Positions 51,766-60,430 of a DNA stretch of 62,625 nucleotides are shown in pieces. The notes under the pieces were generated by a model that searched no databases, was not told the DNA's origin, and was given only the letters and a program-made list of their open reading frames with translations. The stretch is taken from contig SAAH01000011.1 in assembly GCA_009929525.1 (NCBI GenBank), positions 1 to 62,625 on the forward strand, given 5' to 3'. A program made the position numbers and the translations under genes. Positions within the stretch are counted from its first letter, which is position 1, and each line of letters begins with the position of its first letter. Origin of the DNA: Clostridia bacterium (GTDB lineage Bacteria > Bacillota > Clostridia > Lachnospirales > Lachnospiraceae).

Positions 51766-54700
51766 ATGATTTTAATTAAAGAGAGAATCGGAAAGATGCT
51801 GGAGTATCTGAAAGAGCAGGTATATCCAGAGAAGATGGAGATCCAGGAGTATAAGATGATCCGCACAGATGAAAGATTTTGTGATGTGAAGAATCTGGAT
51901 ACTTCTGATTGGGAAGTTTTTAAAAGGGAACAGATCTGGGGTGGCCATAGAGAATACTATTGGTTTGAGACTTTTGTTACTATTCCCGAGGATTTTGACG
52001 GCAAATGTGTAGTTTATGAGCTGAGAACTGGCAGAGAGGGAGAGTGGGATGCCACAAATCCACAGTTTTCCATCTTTATCGATGGGGTTATGAAACAGGG
52101 TCTGGATGTTAACCATAGAGAGGTTATTCTTGCAGACTGTGCAAAGGCAGGTCAGACTTATAGAATCGTATTATCTGCATTTACAGGAGATCAGAACTTT
52201 AGCCTGAAGCTTGATTCAGAGTTGAAAGTACTGGATCGAAAAATCGAAAAATACTACTATGATCTGGAGGTACCATATCAGACAGCAAGACTTCTCTCTG
52301 ACGAAGACCAGGCATATATTACGATCATTCAGGCAGTGAATGAATCTTTGAATCTTCTTGATATGAGAAAGGAAGGCTCCAAAGAATTCTATGACAGTAT
52401 GGAAAAGGCTCAGGAATATATTACAAAGGAATTTTATGAAAAATATTGTGATGCTGAAAAGACTCCTGTTGTCTATTGTGTAGGACATACACATATTGAC
52501 TGCGCATGGCTTTGGACGCTTCGGGTAACAGAGGACAAGGCAGTACGAAGCTTTTCCACAGTACTGGAATTGATGAATGAATATCCGGAATATGTATTCA
52601 TGTCCAGCCAGCCTCAGCTTTACAAATATGTAAAAGAAAATGCTCCGGAAGTTTACGAGAAGATCAAGGAAAGAGTAAAAGAAGGACGCTGGGAACCAGA
52701 AGGCGGTATGTTTGTCGAGGCAGATTGTAATATTGCATCTGGTGAAGCTCTGGTACGTCAGTTTATCCATGGACAGAGATTTTTCAAAGAAGAGTTCGGC
52801 GTGGATAATTCGATTCTCTGGCTTCCAGATGTATTTGGCTATTCCGCAGCTCTGCCGCAGATTCTGCAAAAGTGTGGCCTTCCTTACTTTATGACGACGA
52901 AGATCAGCTGGAACGAATTCAACAAGATGCCTTGTGATACTTTTGAATGGGAAGGAATCGATGGAAGCCGCGTGCTGACACATTTTGTACCAACGCGTGA
53001 TTATAACAAGGGCGCAGTGGAAGGTGGATTTGAGACAGAACATTTTACTTCTTATAATGGTGAGATCAATCCTTCACAGATGAAGGGCGGATGGAAACGT
53101 TACAGCCAGAAATACCTGAACGAAGAGATTTTGTGCTGCTTTGGTTTTGGAGACGGCGGCGGCGGCCCAACAAAGGAAATGCTGGAAAACCAGAAACGTC
53201 TGGAAAAAGGTATCCCGGGTGTGCCGAGAACGAAGATGGCTATATCAAAAGAATTTTTCGAAAACCTGGACAAAAATGTAAGGGGAAAGAAATATCTTCC
53301 ATCCTGGGTTGGTGAACTATATCTGGAATATCACAGAGGAACTTACACCTCCATGGCCAGAAATAAAAAATATAACCGTAAGTCAGAATTTGCTTATCAA
53401 AATGAAGAGATGTATGCAACTCTGGACAGCCAGTTTGGCGGTGTATATCCGGAAAAAGAGCTCCTTGACGGCTGGGAAGTCATTCTCAGAAATCAGTTCC
53501 ATGATATCCTGCCAGGATCCTCTATCAAGGAAGTATATGATGATTCCAAGGCTGAGTATGAAGGAATTTTTGCGGAAAATGCAAAAATGACTGCTGCAAC
53601 TCTGACTCATATTGCAGAAAATGTAAATGCAGCGAAACATTCTCTTATTGTATATAACCCGAACAGTAATCTGTCAGCAGAACTTGTGACTTTCGAACTG
53701 ACGGATGGAATCACGAATCCATCGGTATATGATGGGGAGAAGAAGCTGGATGTTCAAAAGACAGCAGATGGCCAGTTTGTATTCTTCGCAGAAGGAGTAC
53801 CGGCAAAGGGATATAAAACCTATACAGTCAAGGAAGATGCAGATGATCAGGCAGGTCAGGAATCTTCGGTAAAGGTATCCAATACCGTCATGGAGAATGA
53901 TTTCTTCCTTGTAGAGTACAATGAGAAGGCTCAGTTTGCACGCATTTATGATAAAAAGGCAGAAAGAGAAGTTCTGAAACCAGGTCAGGCAGGAAATGTG
54001 ATCGTCAGTTATGAAGACCGCCCACATAATTATGATGCATGGGATGTAAATAACTATTATACAGAGAAATCATGGGATATCGATGATGTATCTTCTATGG
54101 AAGTCATTGAAAATGGTCCGGTGAGATCTTGTGTGAAAGTAGAGAGAAAATATCTGGATTCTGTGATCACTCAGTATATCTACATGTATAAGGATATTGC
54201 AAGAATTGATATCAAGAATGTGATCGACTGGAAAGAACATCAGATCTTCCTGAAAGATTACTTCCCGATTGATGTGCATACAAATGAGGCAACCTTTGAT
54301 ATCCAGTATGGTAATGTCAAGAGAGATACCCACGACAATACTTCATGGGATTTTGCCAAGTTTGAAGTGTGTCATCATAAGTGGATGGATGTGTCCGAAA
54401 CAGGATATGGAGTCAGTATGCTCAATGACTGCAAATATGGTGTCAGTGTAAGGGGCGGAGTGATAGGAATGTCCATGCTCAAGTCAGCGGTATACCCAAA
54501 TCCAGATGCTGATAAGGAAATGCACGAATTTACTTATTCGGTATATCCTCATCAGGGAGACTGGAGAGAGGCTGGCACAGTAAAACAGGCTTATCAGATC
54601 AATAACCGCTGAAGGCCGTATGGAAAGAAAATGAGGCAGGTACTCTTGAGACATCTTACTCGTTAGTATCTTCAGATCAGGAAAATGCAGTAGTGGAAGT

Positions 54701-54920
54701 TGTTAAGAAGGCTTTGGATTCTGATGATACGATTGTCAGACTTTATGAGTGCTATAATAAGCGGACGGCGACGGAACTTACTTTTGGTAAGGAAATTGCT
54801 TCTATTGTGGAGTGCGACATGATGGAACAGGGGAATGTGCCTGTGGAGTTTGAGGGGAAGAAGGCTTGGTTTGTGATGAAGCCGTTTGAGATTAAGACTT
54901 TGAAGGTTACTTTCAAGTAG
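51766..54920 (+). pseudogene. GH38 alpha-mannosidase, frameshifted near the 3' end
   Basis: A cytoplasmic alpha-mannosidase of family 38. The first frame gives 948 residues to a TGA at 54610-54612; the C-terminal 100 or so residues continue in another frame to 54920. Metal ligands lie in H241-T-H243-I-D245, and the nucleophile is D355 in LWLPDVFGYS. The central helical and C-terminal beta domains are otherwise intact. At 54605-54608 the text AATAACCGCTG gives NNR-stop; one extra C would give N-N-P-L-K-A and restore a continuous protein of about 1050 residues, the family norm. Whether this is a real mutation or a sequence error cannot be decided here. With GH125 it would degrade branched alpha-mannosides. 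AAGGAG precedes the ATG. Confidence 0.88.
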
Positions 54921-54932
54921 AGAGAAGTGTAG

Positions 54933-54979
54933 GGCGGACGCCTTCCGGAGTTGGTCTCCCGGCCACAGTCGGGGGAGGC
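54933..54979. repeat. Short GC-rich hairpin block after the mannosidase
   Basis: A GC-rich island contains GCCTTCC/GGGAGGC outer pairing and a CTCCCG/CGGG-AG inner hairpin. Its first 14 bases match the right edge of the 27051-27535 element at 12 positions on the same strand. No T-run follows, so it is a poor terminator. The rest of 54980-55035 shows nothing notable. Confidence 0.5.
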
Positions 54980-55035
54980 TGAATCGCATTTTGCTTATAT
55001 TTACCTGGAAAATTTACAGGAAGTTGTATCTAGTT

Positions 55036-55087
55036 AAAAAATACTCCTATATAGTATGTTATTATCATACGATATAGGAGTATTTTT
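55036..55087 (+). promoter_or_regulatory. 22-bp dyad/hairpin that covers a ribosome-binding site
   Basis: Arms 55036-55057 and 55066-55087 are complementary at 21 of 22 positions around an 8-base centre. The right arm contains AGGAG (55076-55080) and ends exactly before an ATG at 55088, so an mRNA hairpin would hide the ribosome site. It could equally be a protein operator or a bidirectional terminator, since AAAAAT and ATTTTT flank it. Confidence 0.6.
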
Positions 55088-55243
55088 ATGAAAACAAATG
55101 GTGGATTTCAGGTGACGAAGCAGGCACGTGATCTGAAACAGGATTATGAAGCAGTTTCTGCACAGATGAGTGAGATTTATTATCAAGGATTTTTTAAGGA
55201 AGAAATTAGGAAAGATGAGTATATGTATCAAGGAGCAAATTAA
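55088..55243 (+). CDS. Small ORF of 51 codons, unknown, possibly a gene remnant
   Basis: It encodes 51 residues starting MKTNGGFQVTKQARDLKQ and ending YMYQGAN, mainly charged and predicted helical. It has AGGAG seven bases upstream, but that site lies within a 22-bp hairpin. After the stop the same frame continues open for 11 codons (EHESGDWLFLR), which hints at a truncated longer gene. I do not recognise the family. The stretch 55244-55413 holds only a further short open frame (from 55302, NNLRNKIEINQ) without a start or ribosome site. Confidence 0.35.
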   Translation: MKTNGGFQVTKQARDLKQDYEAVSAQMSEIYYQGFFKEEIRKDEYMYQGAN

Positions 55244-55413
55244 GAACATGAATCTGGTGATTGGCTGTTTTTGCGTTGAAAAACAAGGGCTTTGATGGTA
55301 GAATAACCTCAGAAATAAAATCGAAATTAACCAAGCTGAAAGTGAAGGACATTTCTTGACGGAAAGTCAGGAAGATGGAACTTGTCTGATGAAAGAACTT
55401 GGAAGAGAGGATT

Positions 55414-55560
55414 ATGGATAAACGAGAAAAGGAATTTAAAATACAGCATTATGGAGTAATTGCCTTGGGGATATTGCTTCTAACAGTGACGGTCTTATTT
55501 GTTTTGGTTGGCATACTTTACTCTGTGGCGAGTGATGGGGGTAGATATGAGGAATTATAA
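55414..55560 (+). CDS. Small single-pass membrane protein
   Basis: A 48-residue peptide: basic/polar start (MDKREKEFKIQHYG), one long hydrophobic helix (about residues 14-38) and a short acidic tail. GAGAGG lies five bases before the ATG. Its end overlaps the following gene's start by 14 bases, suggesting coupling. The function is unknown. Confidence 0.5.
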   Translation: MDKREKEFKIQHYGVIALGILLLTVTVLFVLVGILYSVASDGGRYEEL

Positions 55561-55966
55561 GGTGACTATGATACTTGGGGGTAAAATTGTTTTCGGAATA
55601 ATGGCTGTCGTAGGGGCAGTTCTTGGAATTATGTTTATTGTATATGGGAATATGATTCCAGTTGGCATCGCGTGCTATATTTATACTTTTTATGTTATGG
55701 GAATGATATTTTCTCAGATTGAAGTAATGGATAATAAATTGTACTATCGTAACTCATTCTTTATTACAAAAAAGTATGACGTCACCGAAATCAAAAGAGT
55801 GAAGTTAAAATATGGTTGGACTTTTGATGATACCAGTTTGGAAAAATACATAGTAGCGGTTGCATACAATAGAAAAGGAAGACGAATGTTCTCAGTATCA
55901 AAGCGAATGGTTAATTATGATAGATTTTTAAGTCTAATACGAAACAAAGGGATACCGGTATCTTAA
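55547..55966 (+). CDS. Small membrane protein with two helices and a PH-like tail
   Basis: A 139-residue protein. Two hydrophobic segments (about 7-34 and 37-58) form a hairpin, then a predicted beta-rich cytoplasmic domain follows (MDNKLYYRNSFFITKKYDV, TEIKRVKLKYGW) reminiscent of bacterial PH-like membrane proteins. ATG 55547 is chosen for the GGGGG six bases upstream; an in-frame ATG at 55535 lacks a site. The function is unknown. The gap to 56134 includes a truncated start (AAGGAG at 56026 then ATG 56048, only eight codons, MGIFSKKE) that looks like a gene remnant. Confidence 0.6.
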   Translation: MRNYKVTMILGGKIVFGIMAVVGAVLGIMFIVYGNMIPVGIACYIYTFYVMGMIFSQIEVMDNKLYYRNSFFITKKYDVTEIKRVKLKYGWTFDDTSLEKYIVAVAYNRKGRRMFSVSKRMVNYDRFLSLIRNKGIPVS

Positions 55967-56149
55967 CTATAGGTTGAGACAGAAAATTACAGTTTAGCAA
56001 GCAGGAGAACAGGGATATGCAGAGTAAAATCACAAAGGAGAAAAAGCATGGGAATATTTTCAAAAAAAGAGTAAATGAATGTTGAGTGCTTATGAATAGA
56101 CTCAGATTTTGGCGGAGGACTATCGAACTTCGTCATGGAGGTGACGATC

Positions 56150-56764
56150 TTGGAATTCAACGAAAAATTGCAGGAATTGCGTAAAAACAAAGAATTAACC
56201 CAGGAAGAACTTGCCAGCCAATTATTTGTATCAAGAGCTGCCATTTCAAAATGGGAGTCAGGTAAGGGCTATCCTAATATAGAATCCCTAAAACTTATTT
56301 CTAAGTTTTTTTCGGTTTCAATTGATGAATTGTTATCTGGGGATGAATTGATCACTTTAGCTGAGAAAGAGAATAAATCCAATATCCAAGGAATGTATGA
56401 TGTGTTAATTGGTGTCATGGATATCATGGCAATTATACTGATCGTGCTGCCTCTTTATGGAAATCCTATTGAGGGATATATATACTCGGTTAATTTGATT
56501 TCATTTTCAGCCACGACCCCACTCAATTTGCTTATCTATTGGGTGATTTATATTTCACTGATAGTAATCGGAATCATGAAACTTCTTTTTATCCATTTTC
56601 AAAAGGCAGTGGGGGAAAATAGAATCACCAAAATTTCAGTTGGGCTGAGTATTGTTTCCATGATTTTTTTAATAGCAGCCAGAGAACCTTATGCGACCAC
56701 ATTGGTATTTCTCTTTTTGGTCGTAAAAGTAGTATTGTTGTTAAAGAAAGCAAAAATTAAATAA
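56150..56764 (+). CDS. XRE-family regulator with C-terminal membrane domain
   Basis: A 204-residue protein. Residues 3-60 form a lambda-Cro/CI-type helix-turn-helix (LTQEELASQLFVSRAAISKWE and YPNIESLKLISKFF). Four hydrophobic segments fill residues 80-200. Such membrane-tethered XRE proteins often sit next to small membrane proteins or ABC exporters and may sense membrane stress. The start is TTG at 56150: a perfect GGAGGTGA (56137-56144) lies six bases upstream, whereas the ATG at 56135 precedes that site. A terminator follows and an ABC exporter is next. Confidence 0.85.
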   Translation: MEFNEKLQELRKNKELTQEELASQLFVSRAAISKWESGKGYPNIESLKLISKFFSVSIDELLSGDELITLAEKENKSNIQGMYDVLIGVMDIMAIILIVLPLYGNPIEGYIYSVNLISFSATTPLNLLIYWVIYISLIVIGIMKLLFIHFQKAVGENRITKISVGLSIVSMIFLIAAREPYATTLVFLFLVVKVVLLLKKAKIK

Positions 56765-56788
56765 GAGTGCCTAAAAACCTATAATATT

Positions 56789-56820
56789 GGCTCTGATACG
56801 ATTCGTATCAGGGCTTTTTT
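56789..56820 (+). terminator. Terminator after the XRE regulator
   Basis: An 11-bp stem with one G-T pair or mismatch (GCTCTGATACG with CGTATCAGGGC), loop ATT, followed by six T (56815-56820). Confidence 0.88.
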
Positions 56821-56923
56821 GCTGTCGTTACGGTAAGTTTCTTGAGGTTTACCTGACTCTGCACCATACTGAGTGTGCAGGCAAAAACAAACAATAATGT
56901 GATGAAGAAAAGGAGAGGTGCAG

Positions 56924-57838
56924 ATGGAATATATGATTGAAACACAAAATTTAACAAAGCGATATGGAACGGTGTCCGTTGTGGACCATATTAACATGCA
57001 TGTGCCAAAAAGGAAAATATATGGTTTGCTGGGCAGGAATGGTGCAGGGAAAACTACTGCCATGAAAATGATGCTTCGGCTTGTATATCCAACAGAAGGA
57101 ATTGTTCGTCTCTTTGGACATGACTATCAGGATGGATCAAAAGCACCATATGAAAAAATGGGCTCCATAATCGAGACACCAGGATTTTACAGCAATCTGA
57201 CGGGCTATGAAAATTTGAAAATAATATCCATGCTACGAAGGGGATCAGAAAAAAACATACAGGAGGCATTGCGTGTTGTTGGGTTAGAAAAAGAAACGAA
57301 GAAGGTATTTTCCGATTACTCATTAGGGATGAAACAGCGGCTTGGCATAGCAGCAGCTATCATGCACCAGCCGGAGCTACTGATACTGGATGAACCGATC
57401 AATGGTCTTGATCCTATCGGCATTTCCGAGATCCGCTCCTTTTTGCTGGAGCTTAGTCATGAGAAAGGCACAACGATTCTTATCTCAAGCCATGTATTGA
57501 ATGAAATCGAACAGACGGCAGACATCATTGGGGTGATGCAAAAAGGACGATTGATTGAGGAGGTCAATATGGCAGAGCTTCATAAGCGAAATAGAAAATA
57601 TTTGGAGTATGAAGTTTCTGACGTAAAACAAGCTTCAAAATTATTGGAGAAGAAATTTCAAATTACAGAATTCACAGCGGAACACAATAGGATTAAAATC
57701 TACGATTTTTCACATAATGCAGGGAACATTAATAAAGTGTTGGTAGAAAATGGCTTGATTGTTTCAAAAATTAATGAGTGCGAAGAAAATCTGGAAGAGT
57801 ATTTTTCATCATTGATTGGAGGTGGTTCAATTGCTTAG
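56924..57838 (+). CDS. ABC transporter ATP-binding protein (BcrA type)
   Basis: A 304-residue ATPase. Walker A is GRNGAGKTT near residue 38, the signature is [12 protein letters not shown] near 134, Walker B is [13 protein letters not shown] near 153, and the switch His is [13 protein letters not shown]-terminal extension of about 90 residues is typical of bacitracin/lantibiotic-immunity exporters (BcrA, NisF). ATG 56924 has AGGAGAGG six bases upstream; the GTG at 56918 lies in that site. It overlaps its permease gene by 8 bases. The likely role is export of, or immunity to, a membrane-active peptide; the ligand is unknown. Confidence 0.9.
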   Translation: MEYMIETQNLTKRYGTVSVVDHINMHVPKRKIYGLLGRNGAGKTTAMKMMLRLVYPTEGIVRLFGHDYQDGSKAPYEKMGSIIETPGFYSNLTGYENLKIISMLRRGSEKNIQEALRVVGLEKETKKVFSDYSLGMKQRLGIAAAIMHQPELLILDEPINGLDPIGISEIRSFLLELSHEKGTTILISSHVLNEIEQTADIIGVMQKGRLIEEVNMAELHKRNRKYLEYEVSDVKQASKLLEKKFQITEFTAEHNRIKIYDFSHNAGNINKVLVENGLIVSKINECEENLEEYFSSLIGGGSIA

Positions 57839-58580
57839 TCTTATGGTATGTGAATTAATGAAATTAAAGCGTTCGAAAATAGCGTTGATCAGTATTTTTG
57901 GTATTATGTCTACACCGTGCATGATGTGTATCGCATGTTTGCAGACACACTTTGAACATCCAGAACGCATCTTAACATTGGCAGGTGTTTATGATAATGG
58001 CTTATTATATATGATGCTTCTTACGAACATGATGATATATATTGTGATCACGGCACATCTTTTTAGCCGCGAATATACAGAAAACACATGGAAGACAATC
58101 TTGCCAATACCGATTTCAAGAAATAAACTATTAATGAGTAAGTTTTTCCTATTGTTTCTTTGGACAGCCATCCTTACATTTTTAACATGGGCAGGAATCT
58201 TGGCGTTCTCAGGAATCTATCATATGATGTTTGGATTAGAGGGCTATACTGCATCGGTTGGAGCTGTATGGCTGGTAAAGTATCTGTTAGGAAGTGCTCT
58301 CATATTTTTCACGTTGTCACCCTTTGCATATATTTCCATCAAGACCAAAGGATTTGTAGCTCCGGTGATCGCATCTGCTGTGATTGTAATGGGAAGTGCC
58401 GCTTTATGTAATCAAAATATTGGTGCAATCTATCCTTGGACGGCAACGTATTTCTTAGTAGTAGGGAAAGTGCAAAATACAGGATATCCCATTCCCCTTG
58501 CGGTCCTTATGATTGGGATTGTTTCGGCAGTGGGTTTCATATTTACATTTTATCATTTTAAAAAGGAGGATTTGAAATAA
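57831..58580 (+). CDS. ABC-2 type permease of the BcrA-like exporter
   Basis: A 249-residue protein with six hydrophobic helices (about 15-40, 55-75, 97-120, 137-160, 170-192 and 220-240). [27 protein letters not shown] (in parts) is typical of ABC-2/BcrB-like subunits. The start is TTG at 57831 because GGAGGTGG (57818-57825) is five bases upstream; the longer TTG at 57816 precedes the site. It is co-translated with the ATPase gene. The downstream 640 bases hold only gene fragments. Confidence 0.85.
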   Translation: MLSLMVCELMKLKRSKIALISIFGIMSTPCMMCIACLQTHFEHPERILTLAGVYDNGLLYMMLLTNMMIYIVITAHLFSREYTENTWKTILPIPISRNKLLMSKFFLLFLWTAILTFLTWAGILAFSGIYHMMFGLEGYTASVGAVWLVKYLLGSALIFFTLSPFAYISIKTKGFVAPVIASAVIVMGSAALCNQNIGAIYPWTATYFLVVGKVQNTGYPIPLAVLMIGIVSAVGFIFTFYHFKKEDLK

Positions 58581-58627
58581 TTCTTAACTTCCTGAATTAA
58601 TCATACTCAATCCAAGAAAAGGAAGGT

Positions 58628-58850
58628 AGAATAACCTCAGAGATGAACCTAAATCATTCATATTGAATGAGACGCAGACACATCAAATCATCGAAGACGT
58701 GCGAAATCGTTTCAGCGATTTGGGGATATTATATCTATGCAAAAATAATGAGAGTATATTGAAAAAGATTTTTGAGGAAAACAATCTGGAGTTTCATGAA
58801 CTCTTTACAGCAGCGCCTCATGTATTTTTGCACAGAGAACTTTCGTATTT
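58628..58850 (+). pseudogene. LysR-family regulator fragment (effector-binding domain)
   Basis: An open frame reading NNLRDEPKSF, NETQTHQIIEDVRNRFSDLG, ILYLCKNNESILKKIFEENN and LEFHELFTAAPHVFLHRELS matches the middle of a LysR C-terminal domain (the segment with FTAAPHVFLHR before the missing HPLA). There is no helix-turn-helix, no ribosome site, and the match stops near 58850, where LysE-like sequence begins. It is a remnant. Confidence 0.65.
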
Positions 58851-59120
58851 GGGGTCAGCGCGTTTTTGCCGAATGTTTTAAATGTGAAAATCTACTTATT
58901 TGACATTACTGCCTTGACGGGATATGTAACAGAGTATTCTACAGATTTTAGGATTCTGATTCTATTTGAGTTGGTGATTGCTACCATTGGTACGATAGCA
59001 ACATCAACTTGGATTGCGATGGGAATGTTGATACAGAAAGAGTATTTGAAGCATTACCGCATCATCAATATCATTCTTGCACTTACTTTACTGGAATGCG
59101 TTTATAGTATGTGGAAATAA
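58850..59120 (+). pseudogene. LysE-family transporter fragment (C-terminal half)
   Basis: The frame ending at 59120 carries FGVSAFLPNVLNVKIYLFD, two hydrophobic segments and HYRIINIILALTLLECVYSM, the typical end of LysE/RhtB exporters. The N-terminal half, including the start, is absent and replaced by the LysR fragment. The bases 59121-59218 show no gene. Confidence 0.65.
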
Positions 59121-59218
59121 AACAAAGAAGGGATCGCAATTCCGAAATGTTTTTCCTTGTATAATACAGACTTGCAGGAATCAGATGAAAAATCATGGAG
59201 GCCGCGACTAAGGGAGTA

Positions 59219-59743
59219 CTATTCCCTACCGCGATATTCACTCCTGATAATTTCGTCTAGCTCATCTGGAGACTCCTTACATCCACCGTCAAGCCATATT
59301 TCAATAATCCTGGTAATGCCTGCGCGGAAGAATTCGCAATGGTACTCGATATGCTTGTTTTGAAAATGTTTTTCAGCTTGTTCCATATCATATTTTACAA
59401 TCTTATATTCGTTTGTATATCCCAGTTTATAATAGGTTTTATAAAATAACTGATTGTCATAAATGTGACGGAACAGACGGAGATAATCATTGCTGTTAAA
59501 ACCAACCGTCATTTCTTCCTTATACATCTCGTCTATATTATCTTCTAATTTTTCCTTTACTTTATCGGCTAACTCATAGATATCTGTATAATTTGAATAA
59601 AAAGTCGTTCGATTAAGTCCCGTGATTTTGCAAATTTCAGAGACAGAAATCTTGGACAATTCTTGTGATTGAATCAATTCCATAAAAGCTTTTTCTATTT
59701 TTTCGCATGATGCTCTGCGGCGTTTATTATTTGCTGTATTCAT
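59219..59743 (-). CDS. TetR/AcrR family regulator
   Basis: A 174-residue repressor-like protein. The N-terminal helix-turn-helix is clear (KIEKAFMELIQSQELSK, ISVSEICKITGLNRTTFYSNY in parts), followed by an all-helical ligand domain. The C-terminus resembles TetR proteins with TetR_C_7-type domains (AGITRIIEIWLDGGCKESPDELDEI, read in parts). ATG 59743 is preferred because GGTGG lies five bases upstream; ATG 59755 has a weaker site. It is divergent from the small membrane-protein operon, with a palindromic operator candidate between them. Confidence 0.88.
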   Translation of the reverse strand: MNTANNKRRRASCEKIEKAFMELIQSQELSKISVSEICKITGLNRTTFYSNYTDIYELADKVKEKLEDNIDEMYKEEMTVGFNSNDYLRLFRHIYDNQLFYKTYYKLGYTNEYKIVKYDMEQAEKHFQNKHIEYHCEFFRAGITRIIEIWLDGGCKESPDELDEIIRSEYRGRE

Positions 59744-59784
59744 GTTTTCCACCATTATCCCAACACTTGAAGCACTATTGATGA

Positions 59785-59849
59785 TTGCTTTTTATCTTAT
59801 CAAATATTATACTCGAATCACATTAAAAACACAACTGTTGTTTTAATGT
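59785..59849 (+). promoter_or_regulatory. Promoter and operator of the TetR-controlled operon
   Basis: TTGCTT (59785-59790), 17 bases, TATACT (59808-59813). The palindrome ACATTAAAA...TTTTAATGT (59820-59828 with 59841-59849, with further inner symmetry) covers the expected start point. Binding of the divergent TetR protein there would block the operon; this is inferred from position. Confidence 0.65.
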
Positions 59850-59870
59850 AAAAATAAGGAGGTACTTATC

Positions 59871-60239
59871 ATGAAGAAAAGTAATTTTATTGCATTAGTA
59901 TTAGGCACAATCAGCGGTGTGCTCTTTGCCCTCGGTATGTGCATGGCACTTCTGCCAGAATGGAACGCATTTAAACCGGGTATTATTTTCGGCTGTGTAG
60001 GAATAATCCTTGGACTGATAACTGTAATGATCTGGAGAAAAATGGAGAATAAAGATCCGATCCAGTTGAACGGTAAAACCATATTAACTGTAATCGTTGG
60101 TATTGTTGGTGCCCTTGCTCTTGGCGTAGGGATGTGTTTTACCATGGTATGGGGACAAATGATTATAGGGGTTATCATCGGCCTTGTCGGAATCGTAATC
60201 CTGCTTTCTCTGATTCCACTTGTAAAGGGAATCAAGTAG
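59871..60239 (+). CDS. Small four-helix membrane protein
   Basis: A 122-residue protein with four hydrophobic helices (about 7-27, 36-55, 69-90 and 94-117) and a Lys-rich loop (RKMENKDP). TAAGGAGG lies 8 bases before the ATG. It is the first gene of the TetR-controlled operon. Similar unannotated proteins occur in gut Firmicutes, but no function is known to me. Confidence 0.7.
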   Translation: MKKSNFIALVLGTISGVLFALGMCMALLPEWNAFKPGIIFGCVGIILGLITVMIWRKMENKDPIQLNGKTILTVIVGIVGALALGVGMCFTMVWGQMIIGVIIGLVGIVILLSLIPLVKGIK

Positions 60240-60268
60240 GAGTAAGATTTGCATCATTTGACAATACA

Positions 60269-60430
60269 ATGAAGAATATGCATTTGATGACCTTGCTGAC
60301 TGGATGCGGTATATGCGTGATATTTTTGTGGCTTGGCGTTTCAATGATCATGAAATCTAAGAGAAAGAAAAAGAGTATTGCCAACACATTCACAAGAAAT
60401 AAAAACAACAGAAAGGATAGAATAAAATGA
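60269..60430 (+). CDS. Small membrane peptide with basic tail
   Basis: A 53-residue ORF: one hydrophobic helix (about residues 5-26, with LTGCGICVIFLW) followed by a strongly basic tail (KSKRKKKSIANTF). There is no good ribosome site, so the start is uncertain, but the stop overlaps the next ATG by four bases (ATGA), which supports coupled translation. Confidence 0.45.
   Translation: MKNMHLMTLLTGCGICVIFLWLGVSMIMKSKRKKKSIANTFTRNKNNRKDRIK

Noticed and set aside
54693-54920. Independent 75-codon gene after GH38
   Set aside because: Its product is the expected GH38 C-terminus and its frame extends upstream to the frameshift, so it is part of the mannosidase.
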